This document shows, piece after piece, positions 8,014-15,794 of a stretch of DNA of 36,025 nucleotides (the first letter of the stretch is position 1; each line of letters starts with the position of its first letter). The DNA is taken from the NCBI GenBank assembly GCA_028708815.1, contig JAQVYB010000019.1, positions 1 to 36,025 on the forward strand, read 5' to 3'. The translations under genes and the position numbers were made by a program. This stretch comes from Kiritimatiellia bacterium. Lineage in GTDB: Bacteria; Verrucomicrobiota; Kiritimatiellia; RZYC01. Below the pieces are notes generated by a model, which searched no databases, was not told where the DNA came from, and was given only the letters and a program-made list of their open reading frames with translations.

Positions 8014-8983
8014 TGCTCTTGCCGGGCCGGATGTTGATGGCGATGGATACGAACGGTTCGCTTTTTAGAGACGGATCGAATTCCGTATCGCCCTGGGTGT
8101 TGAATTCAAAACTTTTCAGCCCCGAATAACCAACCCCGAAATTAAACCAGACCGATTTGTAGACACGCTTTTCCGCCCAGAATCCAAAGTCCCATGCACC
8201 CAGCGAACCGACCACCTGAGAGTCATCCCCTTTCGGGTCGATCGTCCAGCTCGATCCCGACGGAGAGACGCCCAGTTTGAAGAACAGGGAATCGGACGGG
8301 GCATAATTAATCGCGGGCCAGGGCGCCACCAGCGAAATCGCCCAGCAGGGATCGATAATATAACTGAACCCGAGATAGGGCAGAAAGAAGCCGTCGGAAA
8401 AAGCGTAGTCATAGACGAGTCCGTAGTACCAAACCGTTCGTTCTCCCTGAAGGGAACGTCCCGCCACGCAGGCCCATCCGCTGCCGGCCCACTCGGCGTT
8501 GTCCGTCAGTGGGGAATAGGCCGATGGCATGATAAATCCACCCCACTGCTGTCCGGGGCTGGTCTGTACCGCGCCACCCAGGACCAGATTCAAGCCCGTC
8601 ACATCGCGATCTTTCAGGGGGCCTTCCGTGAAGGCAAAATGCGTATAGCTGACATAGGGCACCGCCAACGCAATACTTTTCTTCCCGACGTATATCGGAA
8701 CCATCGCATAGGCGGCGGTGTTCCGGGAGCGGAATTCGATATCTTCCTGATCACCCCGGGTGCGCGTGAACGTGTTCTTTCCATATTCCGTGTGCCGCAG
8801 CGATAAAACCGGAAGAAACGGCACATCGCTTTCCGAACGGGAGAACTCAAACTCCGTATTTTTCAGCTTGAGGAGGGTCGAATCCATCCATCCGTCCGAT
8901 TCCTGTGCGCGAACGCCCACGGTGAGCAGAAAAAAAACGAACGTCAGCAAAAAACAACAAACGGGATGCTTCTCTTTTTTCAC
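8009..8983 (-). CDS. Predicted outer-membrane beta-barrel protein (DUF6268-like)
   Basis: A 324-residue exported protein. It starts MKKEKHPVCCF, followed by a hydrophobic run (LLTFVFFLLTVGVRA) and a likely signal-peptidase site at VRAQES. The mature part alternates short polar turns with amphipathic strands rich in Tyr, Trp, Phe and Gly (LPYLGFSYII, AWDFGFWAEKRVY, VWFNFGVGYSGLKSFEF). It ends in a strand-like FVSIAINIRP, as small outer-membrane barrels do. The whole resembles the DUF6268 group found in PVC and Bacteroidetes-type bacteria. No catalytic motif is seen, so a structural, adhesive or porin-like role is only a guess. It is monocistronic. Confidence 0.7.
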   Translation of the reverse strand: MKKEKHPVCCFLLTFVFFLLTVGVRAQESDGWMDSTLLKLKNTEFEFSRSESDVPFLPVLSLRHTEYGKNTFTRTRGDQEDIEFRSRNTAAYAMVPIYVGKKSIALAVPYVSYTHFAFTEGPLKDRDVTGLNLVLGGAVQTSPGQQWGGFIMPSAYSPLTDNAEWAGSGWACVAGRSLQGERTVWYYGLVYDYAFSDGFFLPYLGFSYIIDPCWAISLVAPWPAINYAPSDSLFFKLGVSPSGSSWTIDPKGDDSQVVGSLGAWDFGFWAEKRVYKSVWFNFGVGYSGLKSFEFNTQGDTEFDPSLKSEPFVSIAINIRPGKSN

Positions 8984-9069
8984 CGAGATCCTCTTTTTCG
9001 GTTGATGCGCATGATGGAATAAAAGTACGCGTCATCCTGACCTTTCCGACCCCCCCTTGTCAATTCCCG

Positions 9070-9198
9070 CCTCATGGAAGGCGCATCTCCGATTAGGTGC
9101 ATCGCACGAAGAGCCGATCCGACGATCGGCGCTCCCGGGACCGCCAATCGTCTGATTGGCACAGCGTGCACTAAAGCGAAGATGCGCCTTCCCCTCAT
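9070..9198. mobile_element. 117-bp MITE-like element with flanking direct repeats
   Basis: Terminal inverted repeats are perfect over 13 bp: GGAAGGCGCATCT (9076-9088) and AGATGCGCCTTCC (9180-9192). The repeat CCTCAT stands immediately outside both ends (9070-9075 and 9193-9198), as expected of a 6-bp target-site duplication. The interior is an imperfect palindrome centred on CCCGGG (9134-9139). Each half carries its own hairpin: GCCGATC/GATCGGC (9113-9130) and GCCAATC/GATTGGC (9143-9160), both with 4-base loops. It has no coding capacity. All of this is read directly; mobilisation by a transposase elsewhere is inferred. It sits just upstream of the hcp operator. Confidence 0.75.
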
Positions 9199-9218
9199 GG
9201 ACTGTTTTTTTGCATTTC

Positions 9219-9232
9219 TTGACCTGGATCAA
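9219..9232. promoter_or_regulatory. FNR/HcpR/DNR-type operator upstream of hcp
   Basis: TTGACCTGGATCAA fits the CRP/FNR-family pattern TTGAY-N4-RTCAA. Its flanking bases extend the dyad (CTTGA...TCAAG). If the site is centred at -41.5 as for class II activation, transcription would begin near 9267 with a -10 at about 9255-9260 (TAAGGT, a weak match). Regulators of this family commonly control hcp genes under anaerobiosis or NO. The regulator itself is not in the window. Confidence 0.75.
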
Positions 9233-9327
9233 GGAAAAGTCGTACAGTCGGAACTAAGGTATGCGTCAACAAGATGAAATGACGCGATGACCGCGGCATG
9301 GCAACAAGGGAAATGAAGGAGCGCAAA

Positions 9328-10974
9328 ATGAGTATGTTCTGTTTTCAATGTCAGGAAACGGCCCGCAATCAGGGCTGTACGGTACGCGGCGTGTGCGGAA
9401 AACTGCCGGAGACGGCCACGCTGCAGGATGCACTGATCCACACGGTGCGCGGAATCGCCTTCTGGGGCGCCGAGGCAACCAAGCAGCAGATCAACGTCAG
9501 TAAAGAAGGTCTGTTCGCGATGCAGAGTCTGTTTGCAACGATCACCAACGCCAACTTCGACAACGCGCGTTTTGTGACGTTGATCGGGGAAGCCTTGAAG
9601 CAGCGCGATGAGCTGCGTGCGAAGGTGGAAGCCAACGCCAAGGTGGCGGGCGCGTTGCCGGATTGCGCGGTGTGGCAGGGAACAACGGAAGCGGATTATG
9701 CCGCCAAAGGCGCGGAGGTCGGCGTGCTGTCGAATCAGAACGAGGATACCCGCTCGCTGGAACAGTTGATCACGCTGGGTCTGAAAGGGCTCTCCGCCTA
9801 TGCCGATCATGCCGCCATGCTGGGCTATGAGGACGATGGAATCTACGCGTCGTTCATGGAAGCCATGGCCGACACGACCCGCGGATTGAGCGTCGATCAG
9901 TTGGTGGCGCGAACCCTCCAGACCGGACATGACATTGTCAAGGTTATGGCGCTGCTGGACAAGGCCAACACGGAAACCTACGGTCATCCCGAAATCACGC
10001 AGGTCAATATCGGCGTGCGCGGCAATCCCGGGATACTGATCTCCGGACACGATCTGCACGACATGCAGGAACTGCTCGATCAGACCGAAGGCACGGGCGT
10101 GGATGTGTATACGCACAGCGAAATGCTGCCCGCGAATTACTATCCGGCGTTCAAGAAATACAAACACTTCGTCGGCAATTACGGATCGTCGTGGTGGAAA
10201 CAGAATGAGGACTTCACCACCTTCAACGGACCGATCCTGATGACGACCAACTGCATCATCCCGCTCAAGGATGCCTACAAAGATCGTATCTTTACCACGG
10301 GCATGGCCGGCTGGCCGGGCGTACCGCATATTGCAGAGCGCCCCAAAGGCGGAAAGAAGGATTTCTCGGCGATCATTGCGCTCGCGAAGAAATGTCCGCC
10401 GCCGACCGAAATCGAAACCGGCACCATTGTGGGCGGCTTTGCGCACAACCAGGTGTTGGCGCTGGCCGACAAAGTCGTGGATGCCGTTAAGTCCGGCGCG
10501 ATCAAGCGTTTTGTGGTGATGGCCGGTTGTGATGGACGCCATAAAACCCGCTCCTACTTCACCGACGTCGCCGAAGCGCTGCCGAAAGACACCGTCATTC
10601 TGACCGCCGGTTGTGCGAAGTACCGCTACAACAAGCTCAACCTGGGCGATATCGGCGGGATTCCGCGCGTGCTGGATGCCGGGCAATGCAATGACAGCTA
10701 TTCGCTGGCCGTCATCGCGCTCAAGCTCAAGGAAGTGTTCGGATTGGAGGATGTCAACCAGTTGCCGCTGTCCTTCGACATCGCCTGGTACGAGCAGAAA
10801 GCCGTCGCCGTGCTGCTGGCTCTGCTGGCGCTTGGGTTCAAAGGGATGCGCCTGGGGCCCACGCTGCCCGCGTTCCTTTCGCCCAACGTGGCCAAGGTGC
10901 TGGTGGAAAATTTCCACATCAAACCCACCGGCGACGTGGAAGCGGATGTGGCCGCCATGATGGCTGGGAACTGA
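9328..10974 (+). CDS. hcp: Hybrid cluster protein (hydroxylamine/NO reductase)
   Basis: Fe-S/O cluster enzyme of anaerobes that reduces hydroxylamine in vitro and is linked to NO detoxification and S-nitrosylation in vivo. The N-terminal cysteines read C-x2-C-x8-C-x5-C ([19 protein letters not shown]), the spacing of class I enzymes with a [4Fe-4S] proximal cluster, as in Desulfovibrio. Conserved hybrid-cluster regions include [48 protein letters not shown] and [10 protein letters not shown]. Length is 548 residues from the preferred start. I chose ATG 9328 because AAGGAG lies 6 nt upstream (9316-9321); an in-frame ATG at 9298 lacks a site. It is preceded by an FNR/HcpR-type operator and followed by a ferredoxin and a cupin. 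Confidence 0.96.
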   Translation: MSMFCFQCQETARNQGCTVRGVCGKLPETATLQDALIHTVRGIAFWGAEATKQQINVSKEGLFAMQSLFATITNANFDNARFVTLIGEALKQRDELRAKVEANAKVAGALPDCAVWQGTTEADYAAKGAEVGVLSNQNEDTRSLEQLITLGLKGLSAYADHAAMLGYEDDGIYASFMEAMADTTRGLSVDQLVARTLQTGHDIVKVMALLDKANTETYGHPEITQVNIGVRGNPGILISGHDLHDMQELLDQTEGTGVDVYTHSEMLPANYYPAFKKYKHFVGNYGSSWWKQNEDFTTFNGPILMTTNCIIPLKDAYKDRIFTTGMAGWPGVPHIAERPKGGKKDFSAIIALAKKCPPPTEIETGTIVGGFAHNQVLALADKVVDAVKSGAIKRFVVMAGCDGRHKTRSYFTDVAEALPKDTVILTAGCAKYRYNKLNLGDIGGIPRVLDAGQCNDSYSLAVIALKLKEVFGLEDVNQLPLSFDIAWYEQKAVAVLLALLALGFKGMRLGPTLPAFLSPNVAKVLVENFHIKPTGDVEADVAAMMAGN

Positions 10975-10982
10975 CCATATCT

Positions 10983-11206
10983 GGTGACCCCGAAGGGGTG
11001 TGGGAGAATAGCCCGGGGTCTGAAGACCCCGGGAATACGTCAAACAAAACAACGCGCACCCCGGAGGAGGTGCAGGAACAGAGGCGTACACATGCTTGCA
11101 TCAGGATATTCCGGCACCGCCTCCGGGGTGCGTGTGTTTTGGGAAATAAAAACCCAGGGTCTGACGAAGACCCTGGGCTATACCCCTTCACCCCATCCGG
11201 GGTGAC
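10983..11206. repeat. Inverted pair of REP-like elements (REPIN-like)
   Basis: Two ~100-bp copies face each other. Copy A (10983-11080, plus) and copy B (11104-11206, minus) share the order ACCCC hairpin, TAGCCC-R-GGGTCT...AGACCC-Y-GGG hairpin, AAAACA spacer and GCACCCCGGAGG...GGTGC-M-GGAA. Individual hairpins are 10987-10999, 11012-11033, 11153-11177 and 11189-11204. The inner ends pair over 13 bp (11055-11067 with 11120-11132). Such doublets are typical of REPINs moved by RAYT transposases, none of which is in the window. It separates hcp from the ferredoxin gene and may weaken read-through. Confidence 0.75.
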
Positions 11207-11209
11207 AAC

Positions 11210-11347
11210 CTTTGAGGGTTGGAAAAAACGCACGAAAAGTTTCCAATGGTTGGAAAATCGGTCGAAAAGTTTCCAATGGTTGGAAAAATCGGTCGAAAAG
11301 TTTCCAATCGTTGGAACTTTTCGGGGTGCGTTTTCCAATCGTTGGAA
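11210..11347. repeat. Array of 15-bp palindromes spaced 30-31 bp
   Basis: TTCCAATSGTTGGAA occurs at 11241-11255, 11271-11285, 11302-11316 and 11333-11347, with start-to-start spacing of 30, 31 and 31 bp. A degenerate half (TTGGAA, 11219-11224) falls one period earlier. Spacers are similar to each other (AATCGGTCGAAAAG-type). Three helical turns separate the centres, so proteins bound to them would line up on one face. The array ends 4 bases before the ferredoxin ribosome site (GGAGAAG, 11352-11358). A regulatory role is inferred. Confidence 0.75.
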
Positions 11348-11363
11348 AAATGGAGAAGACGAT

Positions 11364-12107
11364 ATGAAACGGAAAATCATCGAAATCGACGAAGCGCTTT
11401 GCAATGGATGCGGGGCCTGTGTGACGGGTTGCGCGGAGGGGGCTTTGCAGATTGTGAACGGCAAGGCAAAGCTGGTGAACGAAGTGTTCTGCGATGGACT
11501 CGGTGCGTGCATCGGGGAATGTCCGACCGGCGCGCTGAACATCGTCGAGCGTGATGCGCCCGATTTTGACGAGGCCGCCGTGGAGGTTCACCTGAACAAA
11601 CCCGCACCCGCGCCGCGCGCACCTGCGGGGTGTCCCGGTATGCAGGTTCGTTTTGAACCGACAGCAAAGAAGGCGGCCCCGCCGCCGGATTCGTCGGTGC
11701 CGGGCGGGCAGGTGATTCCGTCCGAACTGGCACAATGGCCGACGCAGCTTCATCTGGTTCCGCCCAAGGCGCCCTTTTTTGCGAATCGCGAACTGGTGGT
11801 GCTGAGTACCTGTGCGCCTTCGGCTTCGCCGGATGTGAACTGGCGTTTCGTACGTGGTCGCGCGATTGTGATGGCATGTCCGAAGCTGGACCGGACCGAG
11901 GGGTACGTGGAAAAGCTGGCGGCGATTTTCGCTTCCAACGGAATCCCGAAAGTGATCGTCGTGCGTATGGAGGTGCCGTGCTGCGGAGGATTGTCCGCGA
12001 TGGTTAAACAGGCGGTGCAGCAATCCGGACGCACGGACCTGATCGTGGAAGAAGCCACTATTGCACTGAACGGCGACCTGATCGCCACACGTCGATTGGA
12101 GGTATGA
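11364..12107 (+). CDS. 4Fe-4S ferredoxin-like partner of Hcp (FrdX-type)
   Basis: A 247-residue protein with an N-terminal bacterial ferredoxin domain and a long extra C-terminal domain, probably delivering electrons to Hcp. Cluster 1 is complete (CNGCGACVTGC). Cluster 2 reads CDGLGACIGECP, with Leu where the second Cys of CxxCxxCxxxCP is expected, so one site may be three-Cys or use another ligand. A Pro/Ala-rich linker (~75-125) leads to a C-terminal domain with STCAP, MACPKLD and EVPCCGGL, whose cysteines suggest further redox or metal binding. The start at ATG 11364 follows GGAGAAG (11352-11358); the frame is open further upstream only through repeat DNA. The hcp-ferredoxin pairing is known in Desulfovibrio HcpR regulons. 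Confidence 0.88.
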   Translation: MKRKIIEIDEALCNGCGACVTGCAEGALQIVNGKAKLVNEVFCDGLGACIGECPTGALNIVERDAPDFDEAAVEVHLNKPAPAPRAPAGCPGMQVRFEPTAKKAAPPPDSSVPGGQVIPSELAQWPTQLHLVPPKAPFFANRELVVLSTCAPSASPDVNWRFVRGRAIVMACPKLDRTEGYVEKLAAIFASNGIPKVIVVRMEVPCCGGLSAMVKQAVQQSGRTDLIVEEATIALNGDLIATRRLEV

Positions 12108-12108
12108 C

Positions 12109-12432
12109 ATGGATGAACTTAAAGGAAAACCACTGAATCTGAAAACGTTGGTGGACTATGCCGATGGCGCGGTGATCAGTCGTACGCTGCTGAAAAAGGA
12201 GAGCGGGAATATCACGCTGTTTTCGTTTGATACGGGGCAGGGACTCAGTGAGCACACTTCGCCCTTTGACGCCGTGGTTGAAGTGGTGGAAGGGGAGGGA
12301 ACCTTTATTATCGCCGGGAACCCGCAGACCGTGAAGGCGGGCGAATTGATCATCATGCCGGCGAATGTTCCTCATGACGTGCAGGCGGCGAAAGCACCAT
12401 TTAAAATGCTGCTTATTATGTTGGGTAAGTGA
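12109..12432 (+). CDS. Small cupin-domain protein
   Basis: A 107-residue single-domain cupin that begins 1 base after the ferredoxin stop codon, so the two are surely co-transcribed. The double-stranded beta-helix signatures are visible: motif 1 around LSEHTSPFDAVVEVVEGEG and motif 2 around VKAGELIIMPANVPHDV. The histidines (about 44 and 87) could hold a metal. Small cupins of this kind often sit beside hcp in anaerobes, but I know of no established function. A role in nitrosative or metal stress is inferred only from position. Confidence 0.85.
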   Translation: MDELKGKPLNLKTLVDYADGAVISRTLLKKESGNITLFSFDTGQGLSEHTSPFDAVVEVVEGEGTFIIAGNPQTVKAGELIIMPANVPHDVQAAKAPFKMLLIMLGK

Positions 12433-12579
12433 TGGGCTCATGAGTGTCCCGGCTGACCCTGCCGCTGCACGGCTTTCTCTCTTTCCTGTTCTCTTGTTTC
12501 ATTCTTGGTACGGGAAAAAAGTAAATCATGAACGGACCGCCCCGTTCCGCATCGGTCAACACGCGGTATATCGTCTTTC

Positions 12580-13935
12580 TTACGTCCGTGGCTCAGCGGG
12601 CGTTTTTTTCGGACGAAGATACAGCAGGTCGAAATAAAACAACTGATAAAGCAGGATGGCAAAGATGGTGGTTGTGGGTAGGGGATCGGAAAAGAAATTC
12701 TGCAACCAGCCCGGGAAGCGGGCGTATAGATCGGGCATAAAGCCGGTGCTCAACCCGAAAATCAGCGAAATTCCCACAGTGAAAATGGCCCGGGTATCGA
12801 AGGTTTCCTTCATCATCTCCTTCAACCCGGTACAGATCATGAAGCTTCCCGCGAAAATCAGCGAGGCGCCCAGCACCGGGCGCGGCAGCGTGGCCACAGC
12901 CGCCGTCACTTTCGGCATAAATGCCATCACCGCAAAGATCACCCCCGCCACCACGGAGATCCAGCGGCTGCAGGCACGGGTCGCTGCCGCCAGCCCGACA
13001 TTGCTCGACGACGTATCCACCGCCAGCGCTCCCATCACACCGGCCAGTGCCGTGGTCAGGCCATCCGCCATCAAGCCACCGGCTATCGGCTGCATATTGG
13101 GTTCCTTCAACTCGGGTTCCGAGATCTGCTGGGCCGCCAAAAGATTCCCAAACGATTTCAGAGATCCGCATACCGATACAATGAGAAACGGCAGGGCCAG
13201 CGCAGGATTGAAGCGGATGTCCCAGATGCCGAATGGTAGCATCGGCAGAGCAAACATCGGTTTTGATTCAATCAGGGTCAGCGCCACGCGGGTATCCGGT
13301 GTCAGTAGAAGAGCCAGCGCCCAACCCAGCAGGGTTCCAATCAGCAGGCAATACATCCGCACCCAGCCGCGTCCCCAGATATTGGCCCCCACCATAATCA
13401 GCAACGATACAAGTCCCACCACCAGATCTTGCCAGCGCGTGCTGTCGCCCGAAAACGCCACCCCGAAAAAATTGCCGGTCGCCACCGAAATCACGCTGAC
13501 ACCGACCATGGCCACGACCAATCCCACGATGATTGGTGGAAACATAAACCGGAGTTTTTTGACAATCGGCGCCAATCCCATTTCGACCAGTCCCGAAAAA
13601 AGAATCATCCCGCGCATAAGCGGAAGGCCGCCCACCCAGGCCGCATGAAGCGAGGCCGAAAGATAAGAGGGACCACACAGGTTCGGACACAGATAGCCCG
13701 ACCCCAGATATTTCCAGCGCAGGGGCTGAATGATGGACCCCATGCCCGCAACAATCATGGTCAGGCTCACCAGCGCAGTGGCCATTTCGACGCTTCCGCC
13801 GATTTCGCGCACCAGCATGGCCGGAAAAGAGGATGCCGCAAACATGAACAGCATGTGTTGAATGCTCAGCACGATCAACGGCCCCGGCGGGGGGACGTCA
13901 TTCACTTTGTAAACCATCGATTCGGGTGTAGTCAT
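12580..13935 (-). CDS. NCS2-family nucleobase (xanthine/uracil) permease
   Basis: Inner-membrane proton-coupled symporter of the nucleobase-ascorbate (NCS2/NAT) family. The 451 residues give roughly 12-14 hydrophobic segments. The family's TM1 QH motif is seen (LSIQHMLFMFAASSFPAML), as is the TM10-region pattern (TSSSNVGLAAATRACSRW), where related permeases bind substrate. There is also a glycine-rich GGLMADGLTTALAGVMGAL before it. Purine versus uracil specificity cannot be read from sequence alone; the permease looks closer to xanthine/purine members. It lies 9 bases downstream of the Cache-protein gene, in one operon, and is convergent with the cupin gene across a 147-bp gap that holds no clear terminator. 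Confidence 0.9.
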   Translation of the reverse strand: MTTPESMVYKVNDVPPPGPLIVLSIQHMLFMFAASSFPAMLVREIGGSVEMATALVSLTMIVAGMGSIIQPLRWKYLGSGYLCPNLCGPSYLSASLHAAWVGGLPLMRGMILFSGLVEMGLAPIVKKLRFMFPPIIVGLVVAMVGVSVISVATGNFFGVAFSGDSTRWQDLVVGLVSLLIMVGANIWGRGWVRMYCLLIGTLLGWALALLLTPDTRVALTLIESKPMFALPMLPFGIWDIRFNPALALPFLIVSVCGSLKSFGNLLAAQQISEPELKEPNMQPIAGGLMADGLTTALAGVMGALAVDTSSSNVGLAAATRACSRWISVVAGVIFAVMAFMPKVTAAVATLPRPVLGASLIFAGSFMICTGLKEMMKETFDTRAIFTVGISLIFGLSTGFMPDLYARFPGWLQNFFSDPLPTTTIFAILLYQLFYFDLLYLRPKKTPAEPRT

Positions 13936-13944
13936 ATCTCTTCC

Positions 13945-14877
13945 TTATTTCGACCAAATCGGTTTCGGCAGGGCGGTGGCCGCACCCACGATTACGGGGG
14001 TGTCTTCCATTAGACCCTTCCGCGCATAAATTCCCCGTTTATCCATGATGCGTTCGTAGCGGTTTTTCGTAAGAATCACTTCCCAGCAACTATCCGCCTC
14101 TTGCAGTTTACGAACCAATTCGCCAAAGGGCTTGTGCCCTGCCGCATCCTCATAAGAGGCCAGATTACGGGGGCCGATAGCCTCCAGAGCGGGGTCGACC
14201 AGAGTGTTTCCCTCCGCATCCAGCACGAACACCTTCACATCGCGAAACCGATATTTGCCGTCCGGTTTCCGGATTTCGTCCAGCGCGGCAGCCCCCTTGG
14301 TGGCCAGCAACCGGACGGCGGAGTCCACGGTGAACTTGGCGAACATCCGTTCTTCCGGGGGCGATTCCATTCCCCCGCCGATCACCACCTCCCGTCCGTC
14401 AGGCATCGTCACCGAAAAATGACAGGAGGACTTGGCGATCGGGTTGAACCCGCCTGCCGGATGCCAGAAATAATGCACCCACCCATGAGGACTGTCGGGA
14501 TCGGTCGCGGCATTCAACGCCATTTGCAGGGTCTTTTTGCCTTCGGCATCCGTGACGTTCAGCAGGTTTTTTCCTTCAAAGGCCGGCATCGCGGGATGAA
14601 AGAGACACTCTCCGTCTCGTGCGTAGACATACACATAAAACAACTCGTTGTTCCAGCGATCCGGGTCAGTCCTGAACTTGCAGAACGCATTGGTTCCCTT
14701 TTCTTCGATCAGATCGGCGGCGTCTCGAACCGTGCGCACGAGCTTGCGCGTATCACGATAATCATACTGCGCCAACTCCTGCTCAAAGGAAGATTCGGCT
14801 CCCATCGCAGAAAAAACACCGACCACCATGAGGGTCAGGCTGAATCGTGCGATCCGGCGAAAATTTCCAATCCCCAT
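13945..14877 (-). CDS. Secreted double-Cache-domain protein
   Basis: A 310-residue exported protein with a signal peptide (GNFRRIARFSLTLMVVGVFSAMGAES) and no later membrane segment. Two Cache-like modules follow. One is around TNAFCKFRTDPDRWNNELFYVYVYARDGECLFHP with GKNLLNVTDAEGK; the second is around FRDVKVFVLDAEGNTLVDPALEAIGPRNL. Cache domains usually form the small-molecule sensor of receptors. Here no kinase, cyclase or chemotaxis domain is attached, so it may be a free periplasmic sensor or binding protein. ATG 14877 is preferred over ATG 14883 because GGGAG lies about 9 nt before it. It heads the operon with the nucleobase permease, hinting at a shared ligand or signal. Confidence 0.82.
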   Translation of the reverse strand: MGIGNFRRIARFSLTLMVVGVFSAMGAESSFEQELAQYDYRDTRKLVRTVRDAADLIEEKGTNAFCKFRTDPDRWNNELFYVYVYARDGECLFHPAMPAFEGKNLLNVTDAEGKKTLQMALNAATDPDSPHGWVHYFWHPAGGFNPIAKSSCHFSVTMPDGREVVIGGGMESPPEERMFAKFTVDSAVRLLATKGAAALDEIRKPDGKYRFRDVKVFVLDAEGNTLVDPALEAIGPRNLASYEDAAGHKPFGELVRKLQEADSCWEVILTKNRYERIMDKRGIYARKGLMEDTPVIVGAATALPKPIWSK

Positions 14878-15107
14878 AACCATGAACTCCCATTTTCAGC
14901 GCCACCGACTTCGTCGGGCCGCCAGGTTTCAACCTCAACGCCACGGCCTGATTTTCTATTCAATTTACGGACAAAAGGCCAGTGCCGATGCGCGTTTTCG
15001 TGTATATGGCCGCTTGCTTGGAGAGTGCCGGCTCTCGTTGGGTTGAGGGGCGTGCCCGGAATATGCTTTCGGCAGAGAAGAATTTTTTGAAAAGCCATCG
15101 AAAAAGT

Positions 15108-15153
15108 TTCCAATGATTGGAAAAATGGGCGACTCTTTTTCCAATGATTGGAA
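15108..15153. repeat. Second palindrome array with 31-bp spacing
   Basis: TTCCAATGATTGGAA occurs at 15108-15122 and 15139-15153, exactly 31 bp apart, the same unit and period as the array before the ferredoxin gene. The spacer differs. The second copy contains the ATG (15144) that is the best start for the channel gene. Two unrelated genes sharing this arrangement suggests either a common regulator or a dispersed repeat. Confidence 0.75.
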
Positions 15154-15776
15154 AAACACACAGCAACCGGAATCTGTTGACCACGGATCGAATCATGACG
15201 CTGACGGACGGAATATTCGCGATTGCGATGACGCTGCTCGTGCTCTCGATCGAGGTTCCCAAAAAAGAAGCCGTGACGGCGGGCGCGGCGTTGCATCAAT
15301 ACCTGCTTGCGCTTTATCCGCAGTTCTTCAATTATTTTTTGAGTTTCTATCTGCTCAGTCGGTTATGGATCAACCTGCACCGCGTATATCATGATATTAT
15401 TCGTACGGATGATCGGCACATCTGGATCAACATCAGCCTGCTGATGTTTGTGGTGCTGGTTCCCTTTTCCGCCTCGCTGGATGCGGAATACAGCGGGGAT
15501 TTTTCTGCCGTAGCGATCTTTCATGCGAACATGCTGGTGATTGCCGTCCTGTATTTCTGGAACTGGTCGTATGCCGCCCGCAATCATCGGTTGATTGAAG
15601 CCGATTTTCCTGATGCCGTGATCACGCTTATGAAAAAGAGAATGCTGGTATTTCCCGTAACGGCACTGCTTGCTCTGCTGATCAGCATTATGACACCGAG
15701 CTACAGCACCCTGACCTATCTGTTTATTCCATTTTGTGTTGTCCGGTTGCGAAATATTCAAAATTCATTGCGCTGA
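15144..15776 (+). CDS. TMEM175-family potassium channel-like membrane protein
   Basis: A ~210-residue integral membrane protein with six hydrophobic segments. The family signature lies in the first helix: DRIMTLTDGIFAIAMTLLVL, equivalent to the R...FSDGxFAIAxTLL motif whose residues line the pore and hold the subunits together in bacterial TMEM175 K+ channels. The Arg precedes ATG 15195, so translation must start upstream: ATG 15144 (no ribosome site, inside a palindrome) or TTG 15177 (weak GGAA). The start is therefore uncertain. It stands alone and is convergent with the HD hydrolase gene, only 18 bases away. Ion selectivity is inferred from family. Confidence 0.83.
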   Translation: MIGKTHSNRNLLTTDRIMTLTDGIFAIAMTLLVLSIEVPKKEAVTAGAALHQYLLALYPQFFNYFLSFYLLSRLWINLHRVYHDIIRTDDRHIWINISLLMFVVLVPFSASLDAEYSGDFSAVAIFHANMLVIAVLYFWNWSYAARNHRLIEADFPDAVITLMKKRMLVFPVTALLALLISIMTPSYSTLTYLFIPFCVVRLRNIQNSLR

Positions 15777-15794
15777 TAACTTTTTCCAATTCAT

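Noticed and set aside
9076-9192. Integron attC site or tRNA-like cloverleaf
   Set aside because: It folds into nested hairpins but lacks the attC core sites (RYYYAAC/GTTRRRY) and tRNA consensus; perfect ends with a direct repeat fit a MITE better.
9229-11091. 620-codon open frame antisense to hcp
   Set aside because: It mirrors a certain gene codon for codon, its product is His/Arg/Gly-rich without motifs, and GC-rich codon bias opens such frames.
11210-11347. CRISPR array
   Set aside because: Repeats are only 15 bp, palindromic, and the intervening sequences are similar to each other; no cas gene is present.
10998-11363. N-terminal extension of the ferredoxin (122 codons)
   Set aside because: The open frame crosses REP-like hairpins and the palindrome array; the ribosome site and CxxC start place the gene at 11364.
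12656-13648. 330-codon open frame antisense to the NCS2 permease
   Set aside because: Composition is Ser/Thr/Pro/Ile-rich and motif-free, as expected from the complement of a hydrophobic gene.
14101-15090. 329-codon open frame antisense to the Cache gene
   Set aside because: No domain, and it runs across intergenic repeat-like sequence; the minus-strand gene has a signal peptide and ribosome site.
14884-15107. Purine riboswitch ahead of the Cache-permease operon
   Set aside because: Only simple hairpins (for example CCGAC-TTC-GTCGG, 14905-14917) are present; I could not find the conserved purine-riboswitch core.
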